Shown piece after piece: positions 1 through 8,858 of a stretch of 48,960 nucleotides of DNA. The first letter of the stretch is position 1. Each line of letters begins with the position of its first letter. The position numbers were made by a program, and so were the translations under genes. Where the stretch lies: positions 1 to 48,960 of the forward strand of contig JAGXFS010000139.1 in the NCBI GenBank assembly GCA_024637275.1, written 5' to 3'. The stretch is from Acidimicrobiia bacterium. Its GTDB lineage: Bacteria > Actinomycetota > Acidimicrobiia > Spongiisociales > JAENVV01. The notes under the pieces were generated by a model. That model ran no database searches, was not told the origin of the DNA, and saw only the letters and a program-made list of their open reading frames with translations.

Positions 1-400
1 AGACCGGGACAAACATGAATCCGAAAGGCTTGTGTTCGACCCATCGGTTGTCCTCACAACCGATGAACTCGGCTTCGACACCAATCTCATCGACACGGCC
101 CCGTGCGAGCGCCACCGAGAGTTGCGTTCCGTAGACCGGAACACCCGGGAACTCCTTGAGGAAATAGGCTAAAGCACCAACATGGTCTTCGTGTCCGTGG
201 GTCACGATGACGCATTCGACATCGCGCTTACGTTCGATGAGCCATTCCCAGTTTGGGAACACGAGGTCGACGCCCAGCATGTCTGCTTCAGGAAACATCA
301 GCCCGCAGTCGATGAGCGCGATTTTGCCATCGTGTTCGATGGCCGCGCAGTTGCGACCGATCTCTCCCAGTCCGCCCAGGAATGTGATTTTTACACTCAC
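1..400 (-). CDS. rnj: Ribonuclease J, N-terminal part (runs off the left edge)
   Basis: This is the first 133 codons of RNase J, the metallo-beta-lactamase/beta-CASP ribonuclease that processes and degrades mRNA and rRNA in the cytoplasm. The start reads VSVKITFLGGLGEIGRN, the characteristic RNase J opening. The zinc-binding signature THGHEDHVGAL follows near residue 75. The remainder, including the beta-CASP and C-terminal domains, lies outside the window. The GTG start at 400-398 overlaps the dapA stop as GTGA (4 bases), so the gene is probably translationally coupled to dapA. A dapA-rnj pair is the usual arrangement in actinobacteria. The reading frame is open to the window edge, so it is truncated only by the window. 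Confidence 0.93.
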   Translation of the reverse strand, partial: MSVKITFLGGLGEIGRNCAAIEHDGKIALIDCGLMFPEADMLGVDLVFPNWEWLIERKRDVECVIVTHGHEDHVGALAYFLKEFPGVPVYGTQLSVALARGRVDEIGVEAEFIGCEDNRWVEHKPFGFMFVPV

Positions 401-1305
401 AGAGATTGCGCCTTACCAACGGCCGCGACAAGCGAGGCGGTTGTGGCATCCAGGGCTGGAAGCAGCGGTAGACGCGGCGCGCCCATTGGTTCCCAAAGCG
501 CCGCCATGGCTCCTTTGAGCGGTACCGGATTTGGTTCGATAAAACACCCCTCAAAGGTTGGCATGAGCTGGTCGTGTAGTCGGGTGGCTTCGGGAAGATC
601 GCCGGCGGAAGCCGCACTCACCATCGCCTTGATCTGATTTCCAACAAGATGACTAGCTACCGAAATGACCCCGCAGCCACCTACGGACATCATCGGTAAC
701 GTCATGGAGTCGTCGCCCGAGTAGATGGCAAATCCTTCAGGCAGTCGCTGCCGCGCCCTCGTCGAGAACCCAATATCGCCAACGGCGTCCTTGGTCGCGA
801 CGATGCGGGGGTGCCGAGCGAGCTCAACGAGCGTTGGAATCTCGACCAGGCAGGACGTCCGGCCGGGGATGTTGTAGACGATCACCGGTAGCTCTGTGGC
901 GTCGGCAATTGCGTTGAAATGGGCGATCAGCATCCGCTGGCTCGGTTTCGAGTAGTACGGCGTGACAGCCAAAATCGCATCGGCCCCGTGGTCGGCCGCA
1001 GCCTTCGTTGCCTCGACGGAAGCCCTCGTGTCATAAGTTCCAGTTCCGGCGATGACGGGTGCTTTTCCACCAACCGCGTCAACGGCGGCGGAGTACAGCG
1101 CCAATTTCTCGACAGCTGTCAGCGTCGGAGATTCACCGGTTGTGCCAGACACAAGCAGGCCGTCCGAGCCGTGCGAGATCAGGAACCGACACAATCTATG
1201 GAACTGGTCAAAGTCGACTGCCCCATCAGATCCGAACGGAGTGATCATGGCCGTGATGACAGCACCGAAAGGTGCCTGCGTGGGAGTCGGGGTTCCGTCT
1301 GGCAT
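397..1305 (-). CDS. dapA: 4-hydroxy-tetrahydrodipicolinate synthase (DapA)
   Basis: A 302-residue class I aldolase that condenses pyruvate with aspartate semialdehyde, the first committed step of the diaminopimelate/lysine pathway. Visible motifs are GTTGE (residues 54-58, pyruvate-binding threonines), Y144 with R149 in YNIPGRT, and the Schiff-base lysine K172 in VATKDAVGD. Length and motif order are typical. I chose the ATG at 1305 (MPDGTPT) because the upstream extension has no family similarity, and because a TAACCT hexamer lies 7 bases before this ATG, fitting a leaderless transcript. It overlaps rnj by 4 bases and is divergent from the thioredoxin-like gene. dapB is about 3.4 kb away on the same strand. 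Confidence 0.95.
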   Translation of the reverse strand: MPDGTPTPTQAPFGAVITAMITPFGSDGAVDFDQFHRLCRFLISHGSDGLLVSGTTGESPTLTAVEKLALYSAAVDAVGGKAPVIAGTGTYDTRASVEATKAAADHGADAILAVTPYYSKPSQRMLIAHFNAIADATELPVIVYNIPGRTSCLVEIPTLVELARHPRIVATKDAVGDIGFSTRARQRLPEGFAIYSGDDSMTLPMMSVGGCGVISVASHLVGNQIKAMVSAASAGDLPEATRLHDQLMPTFEGCFIEPNPVPLKGAMAALWEPMGAPRLPLLPALDATTASLVAAVGKAQSL

Positions 1306-1389
1306 TGCTATGAGGTTACACGCGTTGCTCACTCGTTCCGGCGCGTTGTACCCGAAAAACCATCTCGAGACGGCCACTAGAGTTCTGGT
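1306..1389. promoter_or_regulatory. Divergent promoter region dapA / cnoX, both apparently leaderless
   Basis: This 84-base region separates divergent genes. On the minus strand TAACCT (1313-1318) sits 7 bases before the dapA ATG. On the plus strand TAGAGT (1378-1383) sits 6 bases before the ATG at 1390. Neither start has a Shine-Dalgarno sequence. Spacing of this kind places the transcription start at or next to the start codon. This is inferred from position only. Confidence 0.6.
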
Positions 1390-2220
1390 ATGCCGAATCC
1401 TTATGTAAAAGATGTCGCCGAAGCCCAATTCATGACGGAGGTCGTTGATCGATCTACCCAGGTCCCTGTCCTGGTCGACTTTTGGGCGGAGTGGTGCGGC
1501 CCTTGTAAGACCCTCAGCCCTCTGCTTGAGGCAGCCGCAGCCGAATACGGAGGGGCCTTCGAGCTCGTCAAAATCGACGTCGACGCCAACCAGGAACTGT
1601 CACAGAAGATGAAAGTGCAAGGCATTCCGACCGTGGTGGCGTTCGTAGGTGGCCAGCCGGTAGGTCAATTCTCGGGAGCGGTGTCCGAAGCCGAGCTCCG
1701 GGCTTTTATCGAACAATTCGTCGGGCCGACGACCGATCCCGAGGTCGAAGCGGCGCTCGATCTCCTCGACACCGGTGACGTCACCGGAGCCGAAAGCGCC
1801 CTGCGGGCCATTTTGACAGCTCGCGCCAGCGAAGACGCCGCCAAAACCCTCGCCATGCTTTACATCGATACCGATCGAATGCAGGAGGCGCTCGAGGTTC
1901 TCTCAACACTGACTCCTGATGACGAGACAAAACGGCTCGTCGCCATGGCCAACATGTCGACGGCAGCTGCGAATCTTGACTCGTACGCGACAGCGTTCTC
2001 GGAAGACCCCAACATTGAGAATCGCGTTTCGTACGCCAAGGCTCTCGCTGGTGCCGGACAACCCGAGATTGGATTCGACGTTCTACTTGATGCAGTGGCA
2101 GAACGCGACGACGACAGTGATCCGGCCCGGCTGGCGATGATCGAGATATTCGACATGCTCGGTACGGACCATCCGCTCGTCGGCGTCTATCGGAAACGTC
2201 TGGCCAACGCGCTCTACTAG
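1390..2220 (+). CDS. cnoX: Thioredoxin-TPR co-chaperone (CnoX/YbbN-like)
   Basis: A 276-residue protein with an N-terminal thioredoxin fold (residues about 5-112) and a C-terminal TPR-like helical half (about 115-276). The full WCGPC motif is present (C36 and C39), as is the cis-proline loop GIPTVVAF near residue 80. Unlike the E. coli homologue, which lacks the active cysteine pair, this one could be redox active. The family binds chlorine-stressed or unfolded proteins and hands them to chaperones. No signal peptide is seen, so it is probably cytosolic. It opens a plus-strand block with two peptidyl-prolyl isomerases, which suggests a protein-folding theme. TAGAGT lies 6 bases before the start. 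Confidence 0.85.
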   Translation: MPNPYVKDVAEAQFMTEVVDRSTQVPVLVDFWAEWCGPCKTLSPLLEAAAAEYGGAFELVKIDVDANQELSQKMKVQGIPTVVAFVGGQPVGQFSGAVSEAELRAFIEQFVGPTTDPEVEAALDLLDTGDVTGAESALRAILTARASEDAAKTLAMLYIDTDRMQEALEVLSTLTPDDETKRLVAMANMSTAAANLDSYATAFSEDPNIENRVSYAKALAGAGQPEIGFDVLLDAVAERDDDSDPARLAMIEIFDMLGTDHPLVGVYRKRLANALY

Positions 2221-2316
2221 CTACTTCGCACGACCATCGCTTTCTCAAACGGACACGCAGGTGGCTAATGTCCCCGTTTCGGTTTCCAACCGACTCCCTA
2301 CCCATGAAAGGCCGTC

Positions 2317-2826
2317 ATGGCTTCCCAATACGATGCCGCTCCGGCGCTCACCATCGATCTCAACAAGTCCTATACCGCCAAGCTTGAGACCAACCACGGT
2401 GACATCACTGTCGAACTCGACGCGGTAAACGCCCCACAGACGGTCAACAACTTCGTCTTTCTGGCTAGAGACGGCTTCTACGACGGCGTCATCTTTCACC
2501 GCGTCATCGAGTCATTCATGATTCAGGGCGGCGACCCGACCGGGACCGGTCGCGGCGGACCTGGCTACAAGTTCAGGGACGAGCTCGACTCTGGCGGTTC
2601 GTACAGTCGCGGCACCCTGGCGATGGCCAATGCTGGACCAAACACAAACGGAAGCCAGTTCTTCATCGTCCATAAGGACGCCGGACTTCCGAACGACTAC
2701 ACCATCTTTGGCAAGGTGCTCGACGGGATCGAGGCGGTCGATGCGATTGCAACGACCCCTACCGGCCCTGGCGACCGTCCCCACACCGACTGCGTAATCT
2801 CCTCGGTGGAGATCATCGAGATCTAG
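2317..2826 (+). CDS. Cyclophilin-type peptidyl-prolyl cis-trans isomerase, cytosolic
   Basis: A 169-residue single-domain cyclophilin. The catalytic region FHRVI (H61, R62), the MIQGGDPTGTGRGGPGY segment and the NTNGSQFFI motif are all present. It has no signal peptide, so it is expected in the cytoplasm, where it would catalyse prolyl isomerisation. The ATG at 2317 is preceded by a GAAAGG ribosome binding site at about 2306-2311. A TAATGT hexamer near 2265 could be its own -10 element in the 96-base gap after cnoX. It is a close paralogue of the next gene, which is the same domain with a lipoprotein leader, and the two are only 2 bases apart. Confidence 0.93.
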   Translation: MASQYDAAPALTIDLNKSYTAKLETNHGDITVELDAVNAPQTVNNFVFLARDGFYDGVIFHRVIESFMIQGGDPTGTGRGGPGYKFRDELDSGGSYSRGTLAMANAGPNTNGSQFFIVHKDAGLPNDYTIFGKVLDGIEAVDAIATTPTGPGDRPHTDCVISSVEIIEI

Positions 2827-2828
2827 CG

Positions 2829-3524
2829 GTGGCCAAGCGCACCTTCTGGATCACCCTCCTCGCGGTCGCCTTGACGGCGTGCGGGGCGGGCGAAACCGTC
2901 GAGCAAGTCGACCAATTCGACGCGGCGGGTGCCTCGTCGGATGCGTCCCAGGGCGTGACGACCGGCCCAGCCCCGCCAACCACCACGGTCGCCACGACCG
3001 CTGCGACGGGTGGCGCCCCGAAGTCCTTCGGTGCGCCACCTGAACTGACCATCGACACAGCTGCGCAATACACCGCCACGATGCGCACCAACCTGGGCGA
3101 CATCGTGATTTCACTGTTCGCCGACACGGCCCCCAACACCGTCAACAACTTCGTGTTCCTGGCCAACGAGGGGTACTACGACGGGGTCATTTTCCATCGG
3201 GTAATCCCCGGGTTTGTTGCCCAAGCTGGCGACCCCACCGCTACCGGCCGCGGCGGGCCTGGCTACACCTTCGCCGATGAACTCAACGACCCTCGCCCCT
3301 ATACGAGGGGGATCCTCGCCATGGCGAACGCCGGTCCGAACACCAATGGGAGCCAGTTCTTCATCGTCCATCAAGACGTGGGGCTTCCCTACGCGTACAC
3401 GATTTTCGGGGAGGTGCTCTCGGGAATGGATGTCGTGGATGCGATCGCTGCCACGCCGACCGGACCGGGTGATCGGCCAGAAACGGACATCGTGATCGGG
3501 TCCATAACGGTCGACGAGGGCTAA
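2829..3524 (+). CDS. Cyclophilin-type peptidyl-prolyl isomerase, lipoprotein
   Basis: A 231-residue protein that starts at GTG 2829, two bases after the upstream stop codon. It has a signal peptide ending in the lipobox ALTAC (C18), so it should be exported and lipid-anchored on the outer face of the membrane. A Thr/Ala/Pro-rich linker (about 20-65) follows, then a cyclophilin domain with FHRVIPGF, QAGDPTATGRGGPGY and NTNGSQFFIVHQD. It is clearly a tandem duplicate of the preceding cytosolic enzyme, redirected outside the cell. Likely role: folding of exported proteins. Confidence 0.92.
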   Translation: MAKRTFWITLLAVALTACGAGETVEQVDQFDAAGASSDASQGVTTGPAPPTTTVATTAATGGAPKSFGAPPELTIDTAAQYTATMRTNLGDIVISLFADTAPNTVNNFVFLANEGYYDGVIFHRVIPGFVAQAGDPTATGRGGPGYTFADELNDPRPYTRGILAMANAGPNTNGSQFFIVHQDVGLPYAYTIFGEVLSGMDVVDAIAATPTGPGDRPETDIVIGSITVDEG

Positions 3525-3565
3525 CAATCCGTGGCGTAGTCGCCTCGAGCGCGTAGCCTGTTGCC

Positions 3566-4303
3566 ATGGCTGAGTACTACTACACACAGGGAACAGACCG
3601 ACACGGACCAATCGACCTCGCCGAACTGCAGAGTTTGGTGACCAGCGGTCAGGTGAGCGGAACCGAGTATTACTGGACGACCGGAATGGCTGATTGGGCC
3701 ACCGTCAATACGTCCAGCCTGTTTTCCGCTCCAGACGTGCCGTCGCCGTCCGATGTCGAAACACCGACTATGGATGCGCTAGCTACCGAACCGGTGGCCG
3801 ATGTGCCCTCCCCTGGCGACCCCATCCCATCAACCCTCACGGGGGTCCCACCAGGTGACACGAGCCCCAGCCCCACCGTGCCGGCGGCTGGAGTAACTGG
3901 AGCGACGACTGCCGCCACTTGGTCCCCGAGTCCCGTTTCCGCAGCGCCTGTCGTCCAGTCTGACCAGGGCACCGTCCAGCGAATCGCCGCGAAGATGCCG
4001 AAACCACTGTGGTTGATCGTCAACGGCATCGTGACGGGTTTGAGCGGGGTCTTTCTCATCCTCGGCATCTTCACGATCCCGTTCGCGGCGGTCGTGATCT
4101 GGATGGCCGTCATGCTGTTCAAAGCCAATACGTCTCTGGAGAATGCCCGTCGGACCGGCTCACTTGAGTCGCTCGAGAAGGCAGCCAGCAATCTCAATAC
4201 GTACTTCGCCATCATAACGATCATGACGATTCTGAGTATCGTGATCACCCTCATTGCGTTCGTAGCCATCGGGGCGAGCCTGTCAGAATTTACACGGTTC
4301 TGA
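3566..4303 (+). CDS. GYF_2-domain membrane protein
   Basis: A 245-residue protein of unknown function. Residues 1-55 (YYYTQGTDRHGPIDLAELQ..., YYWTTGMADWATV) match the GYF_2 (DUF4339) domain, presumed to be a peptide-binding module. Residues about 56-140 are a low-complexity Pro/Ser/Thr/Ala linker. Residues about 148-182 and 210-238 are hydrophobic membrane segments separated by a charged helix. The GYF_2 module would therefore be cytosolic and tethered to the membrane. TAGCCT (3554-3559) lies 6 bases before the ATG with no Shine-Dalgarno, so it is likely leaderless. The next gene begins one base after its stop. Confidence 0.75.
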   Translation: MAEYYYTQGTDRHGPIDLAELQSLVTSGQVSGTEYYWTTGMADWATVNTSSLFSAPDVPSPSDVETPTMDALATEPVADVPSPGDPIPSTLTGVPPGDTSPSPTVPAAGVTGATTAATWSPSPVSAAPVVQSDQGTVQRIAAKMPKPLWLIVNGIVTGLSGVFLILGIFTIPFAAVVIWMAVMLFKANTSLENARRTGSLESLEKAASNLNTYFAIITIMTILSIVITLIAFVAIGASLSEFTRF

Positions 4304-4304
4304 T

Positions 4305-4661
4305 TTGTCTGAACCCACTGCCTTCGCCGACGAGCCTGCTGGCGGATGTGGACCAGCGCTAGCGGTCCTCTTGACATTTGTGACGTTCGCCATCGTCACC
4401 GCGTGGATCGGGATCGCCACGACGAATTTCGCTCTCTATTTCGCCGGCCTGCCGGTCTCGGGCTTCTTCGCGCTCTTCGGCTCCGAACTGGTCCTCGCCT
4501 GGCCGCTCGACGCCCTCGTATGGATTTCAGCCGCCTGGATGGTCGGCCAGCGCGTTCCGCCTTCTCGCTACGTCCGCGTAGTGCTGATCATTCTGGGTGT
4601 AGCGATCGCCTATGGCCTGGCACTCAGCCAGTTTGTGGAACCGACCGGGTCGATCCTCTGA
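4305..4661 (+). CDS. Small membrane protein of unknown function
   Basis: A 118-residue protein with about three hydrophobic segments (residues 17-45, 50-78 and 90-110). I do not recognise the family. The best start is TTG at 4305, one base after the GYF_2 gene stop; no Shine-Dalgarno is visible, so translation probably depends on reinitiation from the upstream gene. The N-terminal FADEPAGGCGPA stretch is short and cytosolic. The stop (TGA, 4659-4661) directly abuts the stop of dapB on the other strand, forming TGATCA. Confidence 0.6.
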   Translation: MSEPTAFADEPAGGCGPALAVLLTFVTFAIVTAWIGIATTNFALYFAGLPVSGFFALFGSELVLAWPLDALVWISAAWMVGQRVPPSRYVRVVLIILGVAIAYGLALSQFVEPTGSIL

Positions 4662-5420
4662 TCAGAGCAGGCCATCGATGCCCACGGTCACCGCTTCGCT
4701 GAGGCTGGCAACGTGGCGAATTGCCAATTCGATCCCCGGCCCGAAGGCGGTTCGATCGGTGGTGTCATGGCGGATCGTCAGGGTTTGGCCGACGGCTCCG
4801 AAAATGACCTCTTGGTTGGCGACGATCCCCGGGAGGCGAACCGAGTGGACCCTGACACCGTTGACGTCCGTTCCGATCGCCCCGTCAGCCCCGCTGCTTG
4901 GCTTGACTGATCGAACCTGATTCGGCTGGGCGGCGGCAATACGCTCGGCTGTGTTGAGTGCGGTACCGGAGGGAGCGTCGGCTTTGCGATCATGGTGCAG
5001 CTCGATGATTTCAGCTGCCGGGAAGTGCGGTGCGGCCAGTTCGGCGAACCGCATCATCAAGACCGCACCGATTGCGAAATTGGGAACGATCAGGCAGCGC
5101 GAGATTTCGCCAGTCCAGATCTCAGACACTTTGGCGATCCGATCTTCATCGAATCCCGAAGTTCCGACCACGGCATGAACGCCCATATCGTGCCACTTTG
5201 CCAGATTCTCGAGTACGGCCTCGGGAGTACAAAACTCGACAACCACATCGGCATCGGCCACCCGGGCGGCATTGTCAATAACCGGCTGCCCGAAGAGCTC
5301 ATCCTCGGCATGCCCCGGGGCATAGAGCGGCCCGAGCAGCAGATCCGGAGCGGCGTCGACAACGGCACATGCCAGCTGACCCATACGCCCATACGCCCCT
5401 GAGACCGCCACGCGCATCAT
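4662..5420 (-). CDS. dapB: 4-hydroxy-tetrahydrodipicolinate reductase (DapB)
   Basis: A 252-residue NAD(P)H-dependent enzyme, the second step of diaminopimelate/lysine biosynthesis after DapA. The Rossmann motif VSGAYGRMG is at residues 6-14. The catalytic and substrate-binding region ELHHDRKADAPSGTA includes H142, H143, K146 and SGT 151-153. Length is normal. Its ATG overlaps the M16 peptidase stop as ATGA (4 bases), so the two are translationally coupled. Its stop abuts that of the convergent membrane gene with no intergenic base. Confidence 0.96.
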   Translation of the reverse strand: MMRVAVSGAYGRMGQLACAVVDAAPDLLLGPLYAPGHAEDELFGQPVIDNAARVADADVVVEFCTPEAVLENLAKWHDMGVHAVVGTSGFDEDRIAKVSEIWTGEISRCLIVPNFAIGAVLMMRFAELAAPHFPAAEIIELHHDRKADAPSGTALNTAERIAAAQPNQVRSVKPSSGADGAIGTDVNGVRVHSVRLPGIVANQEVIFGAVGQTLTIRHDTTDRTAFGPGIELAIRHVASLSEAVTVGIDGLL

Positions 5421-6667
5421 GTCAGATACGACTCCAGGTTGGCTTTTTCGAAGGGTCCCACGGCTCCGATTACCCGTGGACCACTCAACAACGCCTGAGC
5501 AACGTCGACAACGTCATCACGAGTTACCTCATCAACCCGGGCGATGTGTTCGGAAATGGAGATATGCTCTCCACCGGTCAGCTCCCGCTTTCCCAGTCGG
5601 ACCATCCGGGAATTCGCATCCTCGAAGCCCAACGCCATAGAACCGCGCATGTTCGACTTGGCCCGATCGAGTTCTTCGTCCGTGATCCCCTCGGCCATCA
5701 TCGCGTTCAGTTCGAGGTTGACGAGATCCATAACTGTGTCGATCTGATCCGGGGTAGTGCCCACGTAAACGCCCCAGGCCCCGGTGTCGGCAAAGGGAAG
5801 AGCAAAACTGTAAACGGAGTACGCGAGGCCACGCTCTTCGCGGATGGTCTGGAAGAGCCGTGACGACATGCCACCGCCGAGAACATGATGGAGCACGTCA
5901 AAGGCAAAACGCCGGTCGTCCCCTCTGGCCATACCTTCCCCACCGACGACCAGATTGGCTTGTTCGGTATCTTTCACATCAACCTTGACGCCTGATTGGA
6001 ACGCGTGGTCGGCCCATTCGTGCGGAACCGATGCGCCACTCCAATCCCCAAAGTACTTGCTCACCACTTCGACAGCCTGATCGTGCTCGATCGCTCCGGC
6101 GATGGCGAAAACCGTTGATCCGGCGCCGTAACGGCGCTTCCAATATCCGACGATGTCGTCCCGGCTCATCCCGATGATCGACTCCCGGGTTCCGAGAATC
6201 GGCATTTCGAGTACGTGTCCCGAGAAGGCCGCTTCGGTGAATCGTTCGAACACGACATCCTGCGGATCGTCCTCGGACATGTTGATCTCTTCCATCACCA
6301 CATGACGCTCAGAATCGATTTCGTCGGACCGGAACGCGGGACGCTGCAGCATCTCCCCGAGCATTTCCATTCCTACGTCAAGGTCATCATCGAGGAGTCT
6401 TGCCCAAAAGCAGGTGTACTCCTTGGACGTGAACGCGTTCGATTGTGCGCCCATCCGATCAAAAGTACGCGAAATCTCAACGGCTGACACCTGCTCGGAA
6501 CCCTTGAACAGCAGATGTTCGAGGAAATGCGACGAGCCAGCCTCGTTGGTCAATTCGTCACGGGTTCCGGTGTCGACCCAGGCGCCTGCGGCGACTGATC
6601 GAATACCCGGCATGGTCTCGGTGATGACGCGTAGCCCGTTCGGGAGCGTCGTTAGGTCATAGTGCAT
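5417..6667 (-). CDS. M16-family zinc metallopeptidase (pitrilysin/processing-peptidase type)
   Basis: A 416-residue M16 peptidase. The inverted zinc motif HFLEH is at residues 47-51, and the downstream glutamate-rich segment ERHVVMEEI supplies the third ligand. The second half (GGGMSSRLFQTIREERGLAYSVYSF) is the usual substrate-closing domain with its R/Y motif. I chose the ATG at 6667 (MHYDLTTLPNGLRVI) because it matches the family N-terminus; the open frame extends 101 codons further upstream without similarity. TATCAT (6676-6681) lies 8 bases before it. M16 peptidase next to dapB is a conserved actinobacterial arrangement. The physiological substrate is not known from the sequence. Confidence 0.92.
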   Translation of the reverse strand: MHYDLTTLPNGLRVITETMPGIRSVAAGAWVDTGTRDELTNEAGSSHFLEHLLFKGSEQVSAVEISRTFDRMGAQSNAFTSKEYTCFWARLLDDDLDVGMEMLGEMLQRPAFRSDEIDSERHVVMEEINMSEDDPQDVVFERFTEAAFSGHVLEMPILGTRESIIGMSRDDIVGYWKRRYGAGSTVFAIAGAIEHDQAVEVVSKYFGDWSGASVPHEWADHAFQSGVKVDVKDTEQANLVVGGEGMARGDDRRFAFDVLHHVLGGGMSSRLFQTIREERGLAYSVYSFALPFADTGAWGVYVGTTPDQIDTVMDLVNLELNAMMAEGITDEELDRAKSNMRGSMALGFEDANSRMVRLGKRELTGGEHISISEHIARVDEVTRDDVVDVAQALLSGPRVIGAVGPFEKANLESYLT

Positions 6668-6773
6668 GGCTCGCCATGATAGATCGCCAGGCAGTTGAGC
6701 GGTCCAGCACCTCCACAGAAACCGCCGAATCCGGTTTTCGCCAATTTGACGGGCGTGAGACAATGGGCGACTA

Positions 6774-8858
6774 ATGCGCGACCGCTCCATGTTGACTGAG
6801 ATACTGCCGGCCGAGGACCGGGCCATCGAAAAGGTGGTCGAACGGTACCAACGCGTCGCTCCGGCGGTCACCCGTTTTGCCCGGACACTGTGCGGCAATC
6901 CAGAACTGCGGGTCCGTCTCGGGTCCGAGGCCCGGAGCTCTGACAGCGAGATCGTCGTGAACCCCGGCATCTTCCAAGCGGCCTATTCGCGCCGAGCCCC
7001 CGTTACACCCGAGGAAGTCGCCCTGGCCTCGGCTCTGCACGAAGTTGTGCACCTTGTGTCGACGAACCTCGACGAACGCCGACCACTCCCCCGCCAGTGG
7101 TTCTCTGAAAACGACGAAATACCCGAGGGCGAATTCGACTTGCTCGACGCCCTCGGACGAGCGGGCGGCGGAGCAGCCGAGGCGCTGTTCTTCGCTCTGG
7201 AAGACGCCCGGCAGGAGCGACAGGGTCTCGAGATGTATCCCGGAGCCCGGTCAGTCCTGACGGATATGTACGTAGCGGCGCTCAGCCAGGCCCTGTCCGA
7301 ATCCAAGCCGCTGACCCAGTTCGGGATCGCCTGCTTCATGCTGCTGGGCGGCCACGTGGACCGTGACTATCTCGAAAAGAAGACGGATGGTCGGGTGGCA
7401 GTCGCCCTGGCAGATGCGGCCCCCTTCATCGAGGCGGCAGCCGAGAGCACCGATCCGTGGGAGATCGGCACGTTGGCCCTTCAACTGTTGAACGTTGCCA
7501 AGCTGCACAAGATCGTGACGCCATCATCGGAGACCGAAACCTCCGGCCAGAAAAAGGCTCGCGAAGAACTCGACGAATCATCGATCGCCGACGGCGTCGA
7601 CGAAGTCCGACTACTCACCCCGATCCTGCAAGACAGCGAGACCTATGAAAAAACCCGGAAGGCCTCGGATGCGCGAGCCGGAGAATCGATGCGGCGCGCT
7701 CCCTCGGAAGTTGCCAGCCAGGAGTCCACTGACCAGATTCTCAAGGTATCCCAAGCGCCGACGGTTTACCTCCCTTCGGGTCAGGCCGGCAAACTCATCG
7801 TTGTTCCTTTCCCTGACCGATTCCGCCAGTGGGCTCCGGAGGGACGGGACCGGCTGAAGGAAGCCACCCGGCGCTGGCACATGGCACAAGGGCGGATCTC
7901 GGGCGAGTTGTTCCCCCTATTCGCAGCAAACCAGCGGCGCGGCCTTCAGTCAGGCTTCGACGCCGGGGACCTATCACCGCATGCTCCGTTGCTGCTTGCC
8001 GGAGGACTCTACGAGCGAATGTACGAACGGCGGGCCAGGAGAACCCGTCGCTCGTATGCCGTCAGCCTGCTGATCGATGGATCGGCGTCGATGCTGCAAC
8101 CGCGGTCGCTCGACGGCACCAGCCGGAAGTCACCGTGGGGGCTGGCGGCCGCCACACTCGGCGCTTGGTCACTCGCCCAACTCTGCGACGAGCTCCAGAT
8201 AGATTTCGAGGTGGCGTTATTCAATCGATCATTCGCCGCCGAGCCGCTCGACAACGAATACGAGTACACCCGCCGTTCGTCGCGAACCACCAGCGGGTTG
8301 CGTCGGACCCAAGGCTCGAGCGCCGACCGACTCTCGTCAACAGTCAATCACTACATGATCAAGTCTTTTCAGCAACGGTGGCGATCGGTGAGCGACGCCA
8401 TGGCCGGACTGTTCTTTTCCGCCGCCGACGCCCGTACGGCCGCCGAGTACGCCAGGCGAGAACCACGCGAGGCGCCTCCCATCTCGATGTTTTCAAAAGG
8501 GGCCAACGTCGACGAGTTCAATGTCACCCATGCTGCCGAACGGATGGCCCGCCTGGGAGCCACGGTCCGGGTTCTCGTGGTCCTGGCTGACGGTATGACC
8601 AGGGGCTCGAGTGCTGAGCTCCAGGCGGCGGTGAAGCGGGCCGAGGCCAACGGAACGATCGTGTTGGGGATCGGCATTGGCGAGGACACGGTTGAGACCG
8701 TGTACTCCCGGTATCAAATCGTCGAACGCCCCGAGACCTTGGCGAGGTCAGTGATCGAGGGAGTCAAAGGCTCGCTACGTAAGTCGCTTATCACCGAAGG
8801 ATTTTCAAGCCGGACGTTCTCGTCCGAATTTAACTGGAAGGAAACGACGCATGTCTGA
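6774..8858 (+). CDS. CobT/NorD-like protein: HExxH metallopeptidase-like domain plus VWA domain
   Basis: A 694-residue protein. The N-terminal half carries HEVVH (H89, E90, H93) and a downstream ALEDAR segment (E143), together resembling a gluzincin zinc site. Residues about 250-320 form a charged linker. The C-terminal third is a von Willebrand A domain with a complete MIDAS start DGSAS (D435, S437, S439) and a later VLADGMT strand. The next gene encodes a MoxR/CobS-like AAA+ ATPase and overlaps it by 8 bases. Such VWA/AAA+ pairs act as metal-insertion or assembly chaperones (CobT-CobS in cobalt chelation, NorD-NorQ). No cobN or cobalamin gene is present here, so a cobaltochelatase role is not supported. 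No Shine-Dalgarno is seen; GACAAT lies 9 bases before the ATG. Confidence 0.8.
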   Translation: MRDRSMLTEILPAEDRAIEKVVERYQRVAPAVTRFARTLCGNPELRVRLGSEARSSDSEIVVNPGIFQAAYSRRAPVTPEEVALASALHEVVHLVSTNLDERRPLPRQWFSENDEIPEGEFDLLDALGRAGGGAAEALFFALEDARQERQGLEMYPGARSVLTDMYVAALSQALSESKPLTQFGIACFMLLGGHVDRDYLEKKTDGRVAVALADAAPFIEAAAESTDPWEIGTLALQLLNVAKLHKIVTPSSETETSGQKKAREELDESSIADGVDEVRLLTPILQDSETYEKTRKASDARAGESMRRAPSEVASQESTDQILKVSQAPTVYLPSGQAGKLIVVPFPDRFRQWAPEGRDRLKEATRRWHMAQGRISGELFPLFAANQRRGLQSGFDAGDLSPHAPLLLAGGLYERMYERRARRTRRSYAVSLLIDGSASMLQPRSLDGTSRKSPWGLAAATLGAWSLAQLCDELQIDFEVALFNRSFAAEPLDNEYEYTRRSSRTTSGLRRTQGSSADRLSSTVNHYMIKSFQQRWRSVSDAMAGLFFSAADARTAAEYARREPREAPPISMFSKGANVDEFNVTHAAERMARLGATVRVLVVLADGMTRGSSAELQAAVKRAEANGTIVLGIGIGEDTVETVYSRYQIVERPETLARSVIEGVKGSLRKSLITEGFSSRTFSSEFNWKETTHV

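Noticed and set aside
1306-1428. N-terminal extension of dapA to 1428
   Set aside because: No family similarity, and it overlaps the divergent cnoX start and promoter.
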